A DNA stretch of 64,000 nt from Kangiella aquimarina DSM 16071 (GTDB taxonomy: Bacteria > Pseudomonadota > Gammaproteobacteria > Enterobacterales > Kangiellaceae). Positions 55,785 to 64,000 of the stretch are shown here, one piece after another (positions within the stretch are counted from its first letter, which is position 1; every line of letters starts with the position of its first letter). Made by a program: the position numbers and the translations under genes. The stretch covers positions 366,862 through 430,861 of the forward strand of contig NZ_KB893650.1 in assembly GCF_000374105.1 (NCBI RefSeq). Reading direction: 5' to 3'. The notes beneath the pieces were generated by a model. That model worked only from the letters and a program-made list of their open reading frames with translations, had not been told where the DNA came from and ran no database searches.

Positions 55785-57002
55785 TTACACTCTTTTGAAT
55801 ATAAGCGACGTGTTGATGCCTCCAAAGGCAAAGTTATTACTCATAATAAATTCGTTATCCATACTCCTGTCCAGCTCAGTAATGTAATCAAGCTCGGCGC
55901 ATTCAGGGTCAATTTCAGAGAGATTAACCGTTGGTGCGTACCAGTTATTGCGCATCATCTCGATGGATAACCAGGCTTCAATGGCACCGCAAGCTCCAAG
56001 GGTGTGGCCAAAATAGCTTTTCAATGAACTGATAGGAACTGAGCGATTGAAAACGGCGCGTGTCGCGTGAGACTCTGCTACATCTCCTCTGTCGGTTGCT
56101 GTGCCATGCGCACTGACATAACCAATGGCATCGGCAGTTAAACCTGCGTCCTGTAAAGCAAGTTGCATCGCCTGAGACATGGTTTCTTGCTGAGGTTGGG
56201 TGACATGAGCGCCATCGGAGTTACAGCCAAAACCAACCACCTCTGCGAGAATTTCAGCGCCTCGGGATATCGCATGATCATAGTCTTCAAGGATCAAGGT
56301 TCCAGCACCCTCTCCTATTACAAGACCATCCCTATTTTTATCAAAGGGTCGTGGTGTTAGCTCGGGATGTTGATTATTAATGGACGTAGCGAATAGAGAA
56401 TCAAAAACGGCACCTTGAGTAATGCATAGCTCTTCAGCACCTCCAGCAATCATAATTTTCTGTCGGCCAAACTTAATGGCCTCATAGGCATAACCAATAC
56501 CCTGGCTGCCTGAAGTACAGGCGCTGCTGGTTGGAATGATGCGACCTTTGCAACCAAAAAATACACCCATATTGACGGGAGCGGTGTGACTCATCATTTC
56601 AACGTAAGAAGTTGAGGTAAAGCCGGTCATTGGCCCACCTTTGATCAAATCGCCAAACACCGGGATGGTGCGAGTACTTCCAGAAGAAGAGCCGTAAGCG
56701 ATTCCGGTAGCGCCATTAGTCAAGAAGTCGCTTTCTAGCAGGCCAGCTTCGGCCAGAGCCTGTTGGGTTGCGCAAGTCGCCAACAGAGAAACGCGCCCCA
56801 TGCTGCGGATCCGTTTGCGTGGTAATTTTGGAAAGGTGTAATCGACCGGTGCCGCCAGGCTGGTGCGTAGACCCTCACAGGCCTCCCATTGAGGCATCAC
56901 TTGAACCGCATTTTTTCCTTGAGCCAGCTTACCTTGTATGGCCTGCCACTGCTCGCCAAAAGCAGTGATGCCGGACATGCCGGTAATAACAACGCGTGAC
57001 AT
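55785..57002 (-). CDS. Beta-ketoacyl-ACP synthase, ApeR-like
   Basis: Thiolase-fold ketosynthase that condenses acyl and malonyl units on a carrier protein. The full Cys-His-His triad is present: SACTSGSQ (Cys near 165), HGTATDRGD (near 300) and FGHTLGACG (near 335), with NNFAFGGIN at the end. 405 residues. In aryl polyene clusters the equivalent gene product, ApeR, stands last beside the ketoreductase. Its ATG overlaps the stop of the ketoreductase gene by one base. It is the last gene of the cluster here. Confidence 0.9.
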   Translation of the reverse strand: MSRVVITGMSGITAFGEQWQAIQGKLAQGKNAVQVMPQWEACEGLRTSLAAPVDYTFPKLPRKRIRSMGRVSLLATCATQQALAEAGLLESDFLTNGATGIAYGSSSGSTRTIPVFGDLIKGGPMTGFTSTSYVEMMSHTAPVNMGVFFGCKGRIIPTSSACTSGSQGIGYAYEAIKFGRQKIMIAGGAEELCITQGAVFDSLFATSINNQHPELTPRPFDKNRDGLVIGEGAGTLILEDYDHAISRGAEILAEVVGFGCNSDGAHVTQPQQETMSQAMQLALQDAGLTADAIGYVSAHGTATDRGDVAESHATRAVFNRSVPISSLKSYFGHTLGACGAIEAWLSIEMMRNNWYAPTVNLSEIDPECAELDYITELDRSMDNEFIMSNNFAFGGINTSLIFKRV

Positions 57003-57727
57003 CAGGCCATTCCTCCATTAACGGAAATCACCTGACGAGTAAGATAGCCCGCAGTATCAGAAAAGAGGTAGGACACCAGTCCCGCTATTTCTTCAGGTTT
57101 GCCCATTCGCCTGGCAGGAATCATTTTCATTGCTTCGCCTGCAAGTTCATCATCGACCATATCGGTTTCGATAAGTCCGGGCGCGACACAGTTTACGGTA
57201 ATTTTTCGTCTTGCCAATTCTACGGCAAGAGCTTTGGTAGCACCGATCAGCCCCGCTTTAGAGGCACTGTAGTTAACCTGGCCACGGTTACCGAGAACAC
57301 CTGAGACGGATGACATCACAACAATTCTACCGCCCTGCTTTTCACGAACCATCGGCATCACAAGCGGTTTCACAACATTGTAGAAGCCATCCAGGTTGGT
57401 ATGAATGACATCGTCCCAATCGGAATCAGAAAGAGCAGGAAAGGCATTGTCACGAGTGATCCCAGCATTACAGACTACGCCATAATAGGCACCATTTTGC
57501 TCAATATCTGACGTTAAGGCTTGCTGTGTTTGTTCGCGATCGGCAATATCAAACTGAAGCAATTGCGCCTGACCGCCTGCCTGCTGAATCTCTTCGATGG
57601 TTTCATTTGCCTGCTGTATACCAGAACGACAATGCACAGTTACTGAAAACCCACTTTTAGCCAGTTGCAGGGCAATACTTTTGCCAATTCCTCGACTAGA
57701 ACCTGTGACTAATACTCTTCTACTCAT
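57002..57727 (-). CDS. 3-oxoacyl-ACP reductase, FabG/ApeQ-like
   Basis: Short-chain dehydrogenase that reduces the keto group after each condensation using NADPH. 241 residues with TGSSRGIG (residues 8-15), NAG (near 92), the catalytic Ser (MSSVSGVLG) and YSASK (near 152), ending in VNGGMA as FabG does. It lies between the dehydratase gene (13 bp) and the ketosynthase gene (1-bp overlap), so it is specific to this cluster and not the housekeeping fabG. Confidence 0.92.
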   Translation of the reverse strand: MSRRVLVTGSSRGIGKSIALQLAKSGFSVTVHCRSGIQQANETIEEIQQAGGQAQLLQFDIADREQTQQALTSDIEQNGAYYGVVCNAGITRDNAFPALSDSDWDDVIHTNLDGFYNVVKPLVMPMVREKQGGRIVVMSSVSGVLGNRGQVNYSASKAGLIGATKALAVELARRKITVNCVAPGLIETDMVDDELAGEAMKMIPARRMGKPEEIAGLVSYLFSDTAGYLTRQVISVNGGMA

Positions 57728-57739
57728 AGCAAAGATCTC

Positions 57740-58216
57740 TTAATTTAGCAGTTGTGTCTGATCGCTGGTTTCAAATACATTCAGTTTAGCGGCGCAAACA
57801 CACTGGTTGTTCTGCACAATAGAGCAATCAAATGAACCTAAGCCGGAATCATCCATATACAACTCTTTGATTTGAACAGTGTATGTTTGGTTGTTATTAA
57901 ATTGTTGCTGAAAAAGCTCGAGTTTTCGGGTTCCTAATAAAAAGCCAAGATTTACCGGCTGATTGACCAGAAATGCCCTGATACCCGCCAAAGCTGCTAT
58001 TGCCTGAGCCATATACTCAACACCTACCCAGCTTTCTATGCCTGGAATGTCCGTTTGAAAAAAACGACTTTCAGCTGAAACTGAAAATTCAGCTACCAGC
58101 GAGGATTCATCGAAATCGACAATCTTATCAATCAAAACCATGGGTGCCGAATGAGGGACAAACTCAGACACAGGTTTCGATAAAATAATGGGTTTTTGTG
58201 CTTCTATCGATTGCAT
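57740..58216 (-). CDS. Hotdog-fold 3-hydroxyacyl dehydratase, ApeP-like
   Basis: 158 residues of hotdog fold. Typical ApeP features are FVPHSAPMVLID near the N-terminus and WVGVEYMAQAIAALAG with Glu67 on the central helix. It has only one histidine (His22); the histidine of the FabZ HFPGxP motif is missing (the place reads FFQTDIPG). It should remove water to form the conjugated double bonds, possibly as a partner of a second dehydratase outside the window. A GAGGAAG ribosome-binding site stands 5 bases before the ATG. Confidence 0.85.
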   Translation of the reverse strand: MQSIEAQKPIILSKPVSEFVPHSAPMVLIDKIVDFDESSLVAEFSVSAESRFFQTDIPGIESWVGVEYMAQAIAALAGIRAFLVNQPVNLGFLLGTRKLELFQQQFNNNQTYTVQIKELYMDDSGLGSFDCSIVQNNQCVCAAKLNVFETSDQTQLLN

Positions 58217-58225
58217 ATTACTTCC

Positions 58226-59419
58226 TCATGAGCGGCCGATTATAACACTGACGTTGTTGCCGCCAAAGGCGAAAGAGTTACTCATCGCAATGGATAAGTC
58301 GCTGCAATGATGTTCAGAGCTTGCCAGTGTTAAGGGCGGAATTTGCTGATCATAGTGGCCATCATATGCATGTTTAGGTAAGGAATACTTTGGTCCCTGC
58401 TGATTCAGAGCCAGCCAGCAGAAGGCAAGTTCTGTGGCACCAGCTGCGCCCAGTGTATGACCGGTGAGCGGTTTGGTTGAACTGACCATGGTGGTGGTGG
58501 GAAGCACCTGATGTACGGCTTTTCCCTCCATCAAATCGTTAAGTTCAGTGCCTGTGCCATGAAGATTGAGATAATCAACGTCATCTGAACTAATGCCTGC
58601 GTCAGATAGTGCCATCTGCATGGAGGATACAGCACCAGCACCTTCAGGATGGGGTGCTGAAATGTGGTGAGCATCAGAGGACTCGCCAACGCCAAGCAAT
58701 GCAACTTCAGACTTCTCTCGAGACATAATAAAAAGTGCAGCCCCTTCTCCGATATTGATTCCCTTTCGATTAGCACTAAAAGGCAGGCATAAATCGGAAG
58801 ATATGGCTTCCAGTGAGTCAAAGCCATTCAGAGTCATATCGCACAAAGAATCTGAACCGCCGACAATCACTGCATCGCAAAGATCATTTTCGATTAAGCT
58901 GCGTGCCGAAGCAAAAACTTTCCCGCTGGATGAACAGGCAGTAGAGATGCAATAAGCCGGCCCCTGCAGTTGAAGGTAGTCCTTGATAAAGTCTGCTGGA
59001 GAAGACATCTCAATCTGGGAATAGTCAAAATCGTCAGGAAAATGGCCAGATAGGGAGTATTTTTGCAAGGCTTGCTCCCCTTCGGCAATACCAGAGGTGC
59101 TGGTTCCGATAATCACCCCAATGCGATGGTTAGGGTATTGCTCAAGCATTTCTTTGAGCTGAGTGGATAGTTGTTGCAGGCAATGATGAACCAGTCGGTT
59201 ATTGCGGGTGTTATGCTTTAAATAAGGTTCCGGTATGGTTGGTAACTCAAGCGCAACCTGCCCGACCAGGAAAGTGCGGCCAGTAGCCGGTGATAGATAT
59301 GACTGCATGCCCGATGTGTCCGCTTGGATCAATTTAGAAAAGACTGACTGATGATCAGCTCCCAGGGCATTGATACAGGCCATATGATTAAGATAAACCA
59401 TCTGCTTATTCTGGGTCAT
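58226..59419 (-). CDS. Beta-ketoacyl-ACP synthase, ApeO-like
   Basis: Second ketosynthase of the cluster with an intact triad: STACSSSGK (Cys), HGTGTELND (His) and TGHTLGAAGATE (His), and NSFAFGGNN near the end. In aryl polyene systems ApeO is the chain-extending enzyme and works with a chain-length partner, ApeC, which is not in this window. I start at ATG 59419 (397 residues); a TTG at 59449 would give a 44-bp overlap with the gene before it, while the ATG gives 14 bp. Confidence 0.88.
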   Translation of the reverse strand: MTQNKQMVYLNHMACINALGADHQSVFSKLIQADTSGMQSYLSPATGRTFLVGQVALELPTIPEPYLKHNTRNNRLVHHCLQQLSTQLKEMLEQYPNHRIGVIIGTSTSGIAEGEQALQKYSLSGHFPDDFDYSQIEMSSPADFIKDYLQLQGPAYCISTACSSSGKVFASARSLIENDLCDAVIVGGSDSLCDMTLNGFDSLEAISSDLCLPFSANRKGINIGEGAALFIMSREKSEVALLGVGESSDAHHISAPHPEGAGAVSSMQMALSDAGISSDDVDYLNLHGTGTELNDLMEGKAVHQVLPTTTMVSSTKPLTGHTLGAAGATELAFCWLALNQQGPKYSLPKHAYDGHYDQQIPPLTLASSEHHCSDLSIAMSNSFAFGGNNVSVIIGRS

Positions 59420-59990
59420 GCTGCGTCTCTTCAATGGATATGGGGTCAATCAGTAAACTATAGCCACGCTCTAAATGCTGAAAATGAATCTGGCCTTGGT
59501 AGAACTCTGGGTCAGTATATTCAATCCGGATGACTTCCTTCTGATCACGCATAATCAACCGTTGTGTGGCATCAGGCTGCACCAGTTCTGCCCCTGAAAG
59601 AGCTTGGTTAATGGATGAGGCAGGCCACAGACTTAGCTGCATATCGGCCAGCAAATACTCCGGTTTTAATCCATCATCAGTGGGTAATCCGGAAGCGGTA
59701 ATCTGGCCTGCGGTCAATTGTATGGAAAAAAGACGGGTTCCAGTGGCGCTTAATCCGACCATAACCAATTGCTGGGCGCTGACTTCGGTTTGAAACAGAA
59801 GGTCATGTAACTCATTGTTATAATTGACCTGAGCACTTTGTAACAACTGAAAGTCATTAGTAAAAGGGTGGCTGGTGATTAATTGAAAATCAACGCCCTG
59901 AGCAATCGTTACAGTTTGACGATCGCTAACATAGGTGGAGCTACAGCCCCAAAACAAGAGGCTTAGAAAAAGGATTAGGAGGCTGCGCAT
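59406..59990 (-). CDS. DUF3261 lipoprotein of the polyene cluster
   Basis: A 194-residue lipoprotein: signal peptide with Cys16 after LFWG (an unusual Trp at the -2 position of the lipobox), then a beta-rich domain with GVDFQLITSHPF and RLFSIQLTAGQITASG. DUF3261 lipoproteins recur in aryl polyene clusters (ApeN position) and are thought to take part in moving the product to the outer membrane; the exact role is unknown. It overlaps both neighbours. Confidence 0.8.
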   Translation of the reverse strand: MRSLLILFLSLLFWGCSSTYVSDRQTVTIAQGVDFQLITSHPFTNDFQLLQSAQVNYNNELHDLLFQTEVSAQQLVMVGLSATGTRLFSIQLTAGQITASGLPTDDGLKPEYLLADMQLSLWPASSINQALSGAELVQPDATQRLIMRDQKEVIRIEYTDPEFYQGQIHFQHLERGYSLLIDPISIEETQHDPE

Positions 59991-61231
59991 AGTTGTCCTA
60001 AGGTATTAAGTCGACGCTCAGTCTGTTGAACGAATGGGTTTGTGGTGTCCCAGGCATAGCCGGCCAGAACGGAGCACACCATTGCTCTGATATTCTCCGG
60101 TGCAGACTCATAATGGATAATGTTCTGTAACTGTCCGTCATACCAGGATTGAACAAAAGCCTTAAAAGTATCTACCCCTTGCTGTAATGGTGTCGCAAAT
60201 TCAGATTCCCAGCAAACATCTTGACCTCTGAATTGCTTAAACAGGGCATCAGCCGCTAATTTCGCTGATTTGAAGGCTATGGTTACGCCTGAAGAAAATA
60301 TAGGATCAAGAAACTCACCGGCATTACCAAGCAAAGCAAAGCGCTCACCATACAATTGCTTAACGTTGGAGGAATAAGCGGTAATGTGCTGAACGGGAGA
60401 AGCCTTTTTGGCACCCTTCAACAAGTCCTGAAAACGAACAGTCTGTTGAATGGCAGTATCCAGTGTCTGCTCATGATTGGATTGATCGTGGCCAAGAGCC
60501 TCGAAAAACTCGGGTCTGGCAACACAGCCTAATGAGGAGGTGCCGTCTGCGAAAGGAATCAGCCAATACCAGACGTCCTGATGCTGAGGATGGGTTTCTA
60601 TCAGTATTTTATTACGATCATAGTTATGACAGCTGATGTTGTCTTTTATATGGCAGAACACAGAACTTCTTACAGGGAAATCACTTGGCTGGATTAAGTT
60701 TAACAGTCTAGGCAGAACTTTAGCGAAACCACTGGCATCCAGAACAAACTCTGCAGATATCTGTTCAACTTCTCCTTGTTCGTTTTCAACGCTTAACTCG
60801 CATTTGTCATCAAATATGGCTTCAGTTACGGAGTGGCCAAAGCGGAACTCCGCCCCCTGCTCTTGCACCAGCTGAACAAGCAGATGATCGAACTGCGCAC
60901 GCTTAACCTGAAAAGTATCACAGGGTCCTTCGCTAAATTTCTGTTCAAAATCAAAATAGCAGTAGTGCTGATCGGCGAAAAAAGCCGCACCATTCTTAAA
61001 TTGAAATCCAAGCTCGGGAGCGGCCTGCTTAATCGCATCAAGAAGATTAGCCTGTTGCAGATAAACCATGGATTGCGGTAACAGGCTTTCACCGATTGAA
61101 AACCGGGGAAAGTGTTGCTTTTCAACGACCAGAACATTGAGCTGGCCCTGGGTAAGCAAAGAAGCAGCCAGAGCACCGGCAGGTCCGGCCCCAATAATGA
61201 CAACATCATAGTGCGACTGCGGTTTATCCAT
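59975..61231 (-). CDS. FAD-dependent oxidoreductase, flavin halogenase-like
   Basis: A 418-residue flavoprotein of the tryptophan-halogenase superfamily. FAD is bound by GAGPAG (residues 15-20) and the later LLGNAGEFLDPIFSSGV (300-316). The halogenase hallmark WxWxIP appears as WYWLIP (221-226), and Lys79 in FQFKNGAAFF aligns with the halogenase lysine region. Related proteins occur in xanthomonadin and aryl polyene clusters. Halogenase or another polyene- or ring-oxidising activity are both possible. It overlaps MMPL upstream by 8 bp and DUF3261 downstream by 16 bp. Confidence 0.85.
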   Translation of the reverse strand: MDKPQSHYDVVIIGAGPAGALAASLLTQGQLNVLVVEKQHFPRFSIGESLLPQSMVYLQQANLLDAIKQAAPELGFQFKNGAAFFADQHYCYFDFEQKFSEGPCDTFQVKRAQFDHLLVQLVQEQGAEFRFGHSVTEAIFDDKCELSVENEQGEVEQISAEFVLDASGFAKVLPRLLNLIQPSDFPVRSSVFCHIKDNISCHNYDRNKILIETHPQHQDVWYWLIPFADGTSSLGCVARPEFFEALGHDQSNHEQTLDTAIQQTVRFQDLLKGAKKASPVQHITAYSSNVKQLYGERFALLGNAGEFLDPIFSSGVTIAFKSAKLAADALFKQFRGQDVCWESEFATPLQQGVDTFKAFVQSWYDGQLQNIIHYESAPENIRAMVCSVLAGYAWDTTNPFVQQTERRLNTLGQLCAAS

Positions 61232-63560
61232 TATCTAGTCCTTTAATACGATAGAGGCGATTGCCCACAATGGGGGAAAGAAGAAATACGGTCAAGATAC
61301 CGGTTAACATGGTGAGACCAAAGGCATGGATTGCCGGAGTCTCACTGAGTGACAGTAGACCGAATGAAAGGAAGGTTGTAGTCGCTGATAAGGTCACTGC
61401 AAGGTGAATATAAATAGAGCGTGATTGTGCTTCAGCATAGAACAGGCCGTAATCAATACCTATGCCAACGACTAGAAATAACGCCAGTGTACTGAACAGA
61501 TTAAAACTGCCAGCAATTAGGGTGGTCACGATAATCGCGACTGAGGCAGCAATAATGGGCGCGAAAATAACGTGGTAAGCAATTTTAATTGTGTACTTGG
61601 CCAGCAGCAGAGCAAATATTGCCAGGCAGGCCAGTAGTAGCATTAGAGTGGCAAGTTCTCGGTAATTGGAGAACAGCTCTGAAACTTTATCGACCTTATT
61701 GATAAAGTAAAGATCATCGTGAGTTTGTGCTAATTGTTCCAGGGCAGCCAAATCTTGAATGTTAGAGATGCTGATAATGGCTGCAGAATCGCCTTCAATC
61801 TTGCCTAACCACAGATACGATAGCCTTTGTCCTATAGGAGAATCTAGCCAGTCTGATAGGGAAAGATAGTCACTTTCTGAAGCCTTATAAGTATCAAACA
61901 ATGTCTGATAACTGGATGGGTCTAACAGACCGGTATCAAATAGCGATGACAGTTTAGATTGAGAAAGTTGCTGGCCAATCAGCTGATAATCGCTTTGCTG
62001 TTGAGCGCGGCTGGGTACCCATTGAGCCAGGTGGCTATATTGATCGATTACCTTTCGTGATACTAGCTCATCTAGATCATCATTGTATTGGCTTAAGGTT
62101 TGTAACAGCTGTTCATCAGATTCAGCACGAACCAGAAAAAACTGGTTGGTTGCCGGTGCTGAGATAATTCGGGTTAGTTCCGCTTCCTGATCGGTAAGCT
62201 GCTGAGGGGCTGCCTGTAGCTGCCTGATATTGTCATTAGCCCGGTCGGTATCGAGTAACAGGTAACCCGCAAAAACAGGTAATCCCAATAAAATGATAAA
62301 AAGTGCAGGATGAGCGAGTTTGCGACTGAAAGACTGATGACCTGTTAAAAGAGCGATAAATGGGCCTGGCGTGGAAACCTTGTATTGGAAAACATCGAAC
62401 AATAAGGACACCGTTAAAAAAGCGCCAATCAACCCTGCAATACAGAAAATAGCCATTTGCTGCAGACCAGGGAATGGAGCCATAAACAGCGCAATATAGC
62501 CAATGATGCTTGAAACAAGCCCCATCAGAATAGCTATAAAAATATGTGACAAGGGACGCCGGTGGTGAACGGCGCTTGAAAAATAGTGAAACGCATAATC
62601 AACTGCTACCCCTACCAGACTCGCGCCAAAAACCATCGTCAGGATATGAATTGAGCCAAAAACAATATGAACAGTTGTAAAGCCGATAAAGATTCCAGTG
62701 GCTAATGAGGTCATTGTCATTAGAAGCGGAGCTGTGCTTCTAAACGCAACAATCAATAGAGCGATAACACCAAGTAAGGAACCTAAGCCGATTGTTGATA
62801 TTTCTGATTTGGCAGAGGCTGCAGCATATTGGGCATAAAAAAGTGCACCGGTAGTTAAAAGCTCAACCTGGGGATTTTGTTCAGAGAATTGATCAAGTAA
62901 GCCGGCAATCTCTTCTTGTGTCCTGGTATCAAAGGGTGACTCTTTGAGACGCGCAGACAGAATCAGAACCTGCTGCCCCGAGTCGATAACTTTTAAAAAA
63001 TCGCCAACGACCTGTGTGTTGCTATGTCTAGAAGAACTATTGGCAACAGCCTGCTGTAAGTAACGGTAGGATAATAGCAAAGGATCCTGTGCAATCAGTG
63101 GTAATAATTGACCCGATAGCGGCGAGTAGATCATTTGTAGACTATGTTCAACAAAGGGCTCAGCACCCTCTGTTAACATCAGGCCTCTGTCTTTGCTGTT
63201 TAATAAATGAAAACGATGCTTGAAGATGAGTTCAGCAATGATCTCCTGCTCAGCCTCTGAGATTTGTGTGTTAAATCGTTCTATCAGTTGCGTCTGCTGC
63301 AACTGATTAACCAGAGAAGCGGCCACCGGCTCGAGCTCATTGGACGAATTGCTTTTTAGTCCAATTATGATCTGCTTGAAATTGTTATCGGAAAACTGAG
63401 CAAAGGCTTTTTCTGCAAAAGGATCAACTTCAGTTTCTGGTAACAGTTTCAGGATATTGGTTTCGACCTGTATGCCATCATGAAGCTGTTTATAAAACAG
63501 ACCTGCTGAAAGAAGGATAATTAATGCCCAAATGAGGGCTTTAACTTTAGTGGATGACAT
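61224..63560 (-). CDS. MMPL/RND-family exporter
   Basis: A 778-residue inner-membrane transporter with two similar halves: each has a membrane helix, a large periplasmic domain (about 30-240 and 420-600) and five further helices. GVAVDYAFHYFSSA in the first half and GIGIDYGLFYAEAQ in the second are the proton-relay segments with acidic residues. ApeM-type exporters in aryl polyene clusters have this layout and are presumed to move the lipid-linked product out. It overlaps the LolA-like gene by 14 bp. Confidence 0.88.
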   Translation of the reverse strand: MSSTKVKALIWALIILLSAGLFYKQLHDGIQVETNILKLLPETEVDPFAEKAFAQFSDNNFKQIIIGLKSNSSNELEPVAASLVNQLQQTQLIERFNTQISEAEQEIIAELIFKHRFHLLNSKDRGLMLTEGAEPFVEHSLQMIYSPLSGQLLPLIAQDPLLLSYRYLQQAVANSSSRHSNTQVVGDFLKVIDSGQQVLILSARLKESPFDTRTQEEIAGLLDQFSEQNPQVELLTTGALFYAQYAAASAKSEISTIGLGSLLGVIALLIVAFRSTAPLLMTMTSLATGIFIGFTTVHIVFGSIHILTMVFGASLVGVAVDYAFHYFSSAVHHRRPLSHIFIAILMGLVSSIIGYIALFMAPFPGLQQMAIFCIAGLIGAFLTVSLLFDVFQYKVSTPGPFIALLTGHQSFSRKLAHPALFIILLGLPVFAGYLLLDTDRANDNIRQLQAAPQQLTDQEAELTRIISAPATNQFFLVRAESDEQLLQTLSQYNDDLDELVSRKVIDQYSHLAQWVPSRAQQQSDYQLIGQQLSQSKLSSLFDTGLLDPSSYQTLFDTYKASESDYLSLSDWLDSPIGQRLSYLWLGKIEGDSAAIISISNIQDLAALEQLAQTHDDLYFINKVDKVSELFSNYRELATLMLLLACLAIFALLLAKYTIKIAYHVIFAPIIAASVAIIVTTLIAGSFNLFSTLALFLVVGIGIDYGLFYAEAQSRSIYIHLAVTLSATTTFLSFGLLSLSETPAIHAFGLTMLTGILTVFLLSPIVGNRLYRIKGLDNG

Positions 63561-64000
63561 ATGAACGGAGCTGATTGATCAGATCAGGATCGGTTGATGG
63601 TGAAAGCACCAGTTGAGTTGAATCGCCACTAGCCTCGGTAAATGAGAGCGTTTCTATGTGATTCTGACCGCTGATATTTATATTGGTAATGATGGGTTTC
63701 ATGTCATTGGAACTGGCTTCGAGCTCAATGCTCCAGCGTGTTTCTGTGCAGTCTAAAGCTACAGAAAAGTGGTTATCTAATTTTTCAAAATCACCAGCGA
63801 GAATAGCCAGAAAAGTCGAACTGATCAGCTGACTCATTTTTTGATTATTGTTGGCAGGCGACATGACCGGTTGATCATTTTTATTGAATTGTCTGAGAGT
63901 CTGCTGACCGATTAACAAGGTGCTTTTTATTGGCTGCTGAGTCTGCCAGATGACCTGGTTATCGTCGCTAATTAATAGATAGCCTTTAGAGATCAGAGGT
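63547..64000 (-). CDS. LolA-like periplasmic carrier, 3' part only
   Basis: The frame is open to the right edge of the window; reading from there gives SKGYLLISDDNQVIWQTQQP followed by a short loop and a beta-rich C-terminus, the pattern of outer-membrane lipoprotein carrier LolA family proteins. In aryl polyene clusters a LolA-like protein (ApeL position) precedes the MMPL exporter, as here, and may carry the product across the periplasm. An internal TTG at 63918 is not the real start. The N-terminus and signal peptide lie outside. Confidence 0.8.
   Translation of the reverse strand, partial: PLISKGYLLISDDNQVIWQTQQPIKSTLLIGQQTLRQFNKNDQPVMSPANNNQKMSQLISSTFLAILAGDFEKLDNHFSVALDCTETRWSIELEASSNDMKPIITNINISGQNHIETLSFTEASGDSTQLVLSPSTDPDLINQLRSYVIH

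Overview
The window is a housekeeping stretch of a gammaproteobacterial chromosome. It is centred on the replication origin and ends in a pigment-type biosynthetic cluster. The class is shown by gene order and protein type: dnaA-dnaN-recF-gyrB diverges from rpmH-rnpA-yidD-yidC-mnmE across an AT-rich origin, followed by mnmG-rsmG-parA-parB, a complete atpIBEFHAGDC operon, glmU-glmS, and def-fmt-rsmB-trkA-trkH facing lysM-dprA-smg. Many products closely resemble E. coli proteins, but a marine, moderately AT-rich gammaproteobacterium (Kangiella-like is my guess, not proven) fits better than an enterobacterium.

Layout. 1-653: 3' part of a PPK2 polyphosphate kinase. 732-6847 (minus): gyrB, recF, dnaN, dnaA. 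6848-7768: oriC candidate and the rpmH promoter and leader. 7769-11539 (plus): rpmH, rnpA, yidD, yidC, mnmE. 11555-15159 (minus): a three-gene accessory block (processive GT2 glycosyltransferase, unknown membrane-anchored protein, CPBP protease) between mnmE and mnmG. 15432-19779: mnmG, rsmG, parA, parB. 19865-27087: atp operon with its own promoter and terminator. 27196-32004: glmU, glmS, dsbA, and an LpxL-type acyltransferase. 32010-37788 (minus): trkH, trkA, rsmB, fmt, def. 38083-40864: lysM protein, dprA, smg. 41078-49411: a mixed region with a thioredoxin protein fused to an Lgt-like membrane segment, tsaC, hemF, hemB, an AEC transporter, a DUF4197 lipoprotein, a hydrolase, a thioesterase, and three small envelope proteins. 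49494-55764: rhlB, trxA, rho, a lipoprotein, ubiD, fre.

55785-64000 (minus, running off the right edge) is the most distinctive part. It encodes two ketosynthases, a ketoreductase, a hotdog dehydratase, a DUF3261 lipoprotein, a flavin halogenase-like oxidoreductase, an MMPL exporter and a LolA-like protein, tightly packed with overlapping ends. This matches the O/P/Q/R and export half of an aryl polyene (xanthomonadin-like) cluster. Carrier proteins, aromatic starter genes and other partners are expected beyond the edge. The oxidoreductase keeps a WxWxIP motif and an aligned lysine, so a halogenated polyene is possible but unproven.

No rRNA, tRNA, CRISPR array, insertion sequence or prophage was recognised. 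Non-coding points of interest are an origin without a perfect consensus DnaA box, a 127-bp nested inverted repeat just after rho, a terminator-like hairpin inside the atp operon between atpA and atpG, and a 13-bp triple repeat that carries the tsaC ribosome-binding site. Several start codons were moved from the longest reading frame to a better supported internal start; each entry says why.
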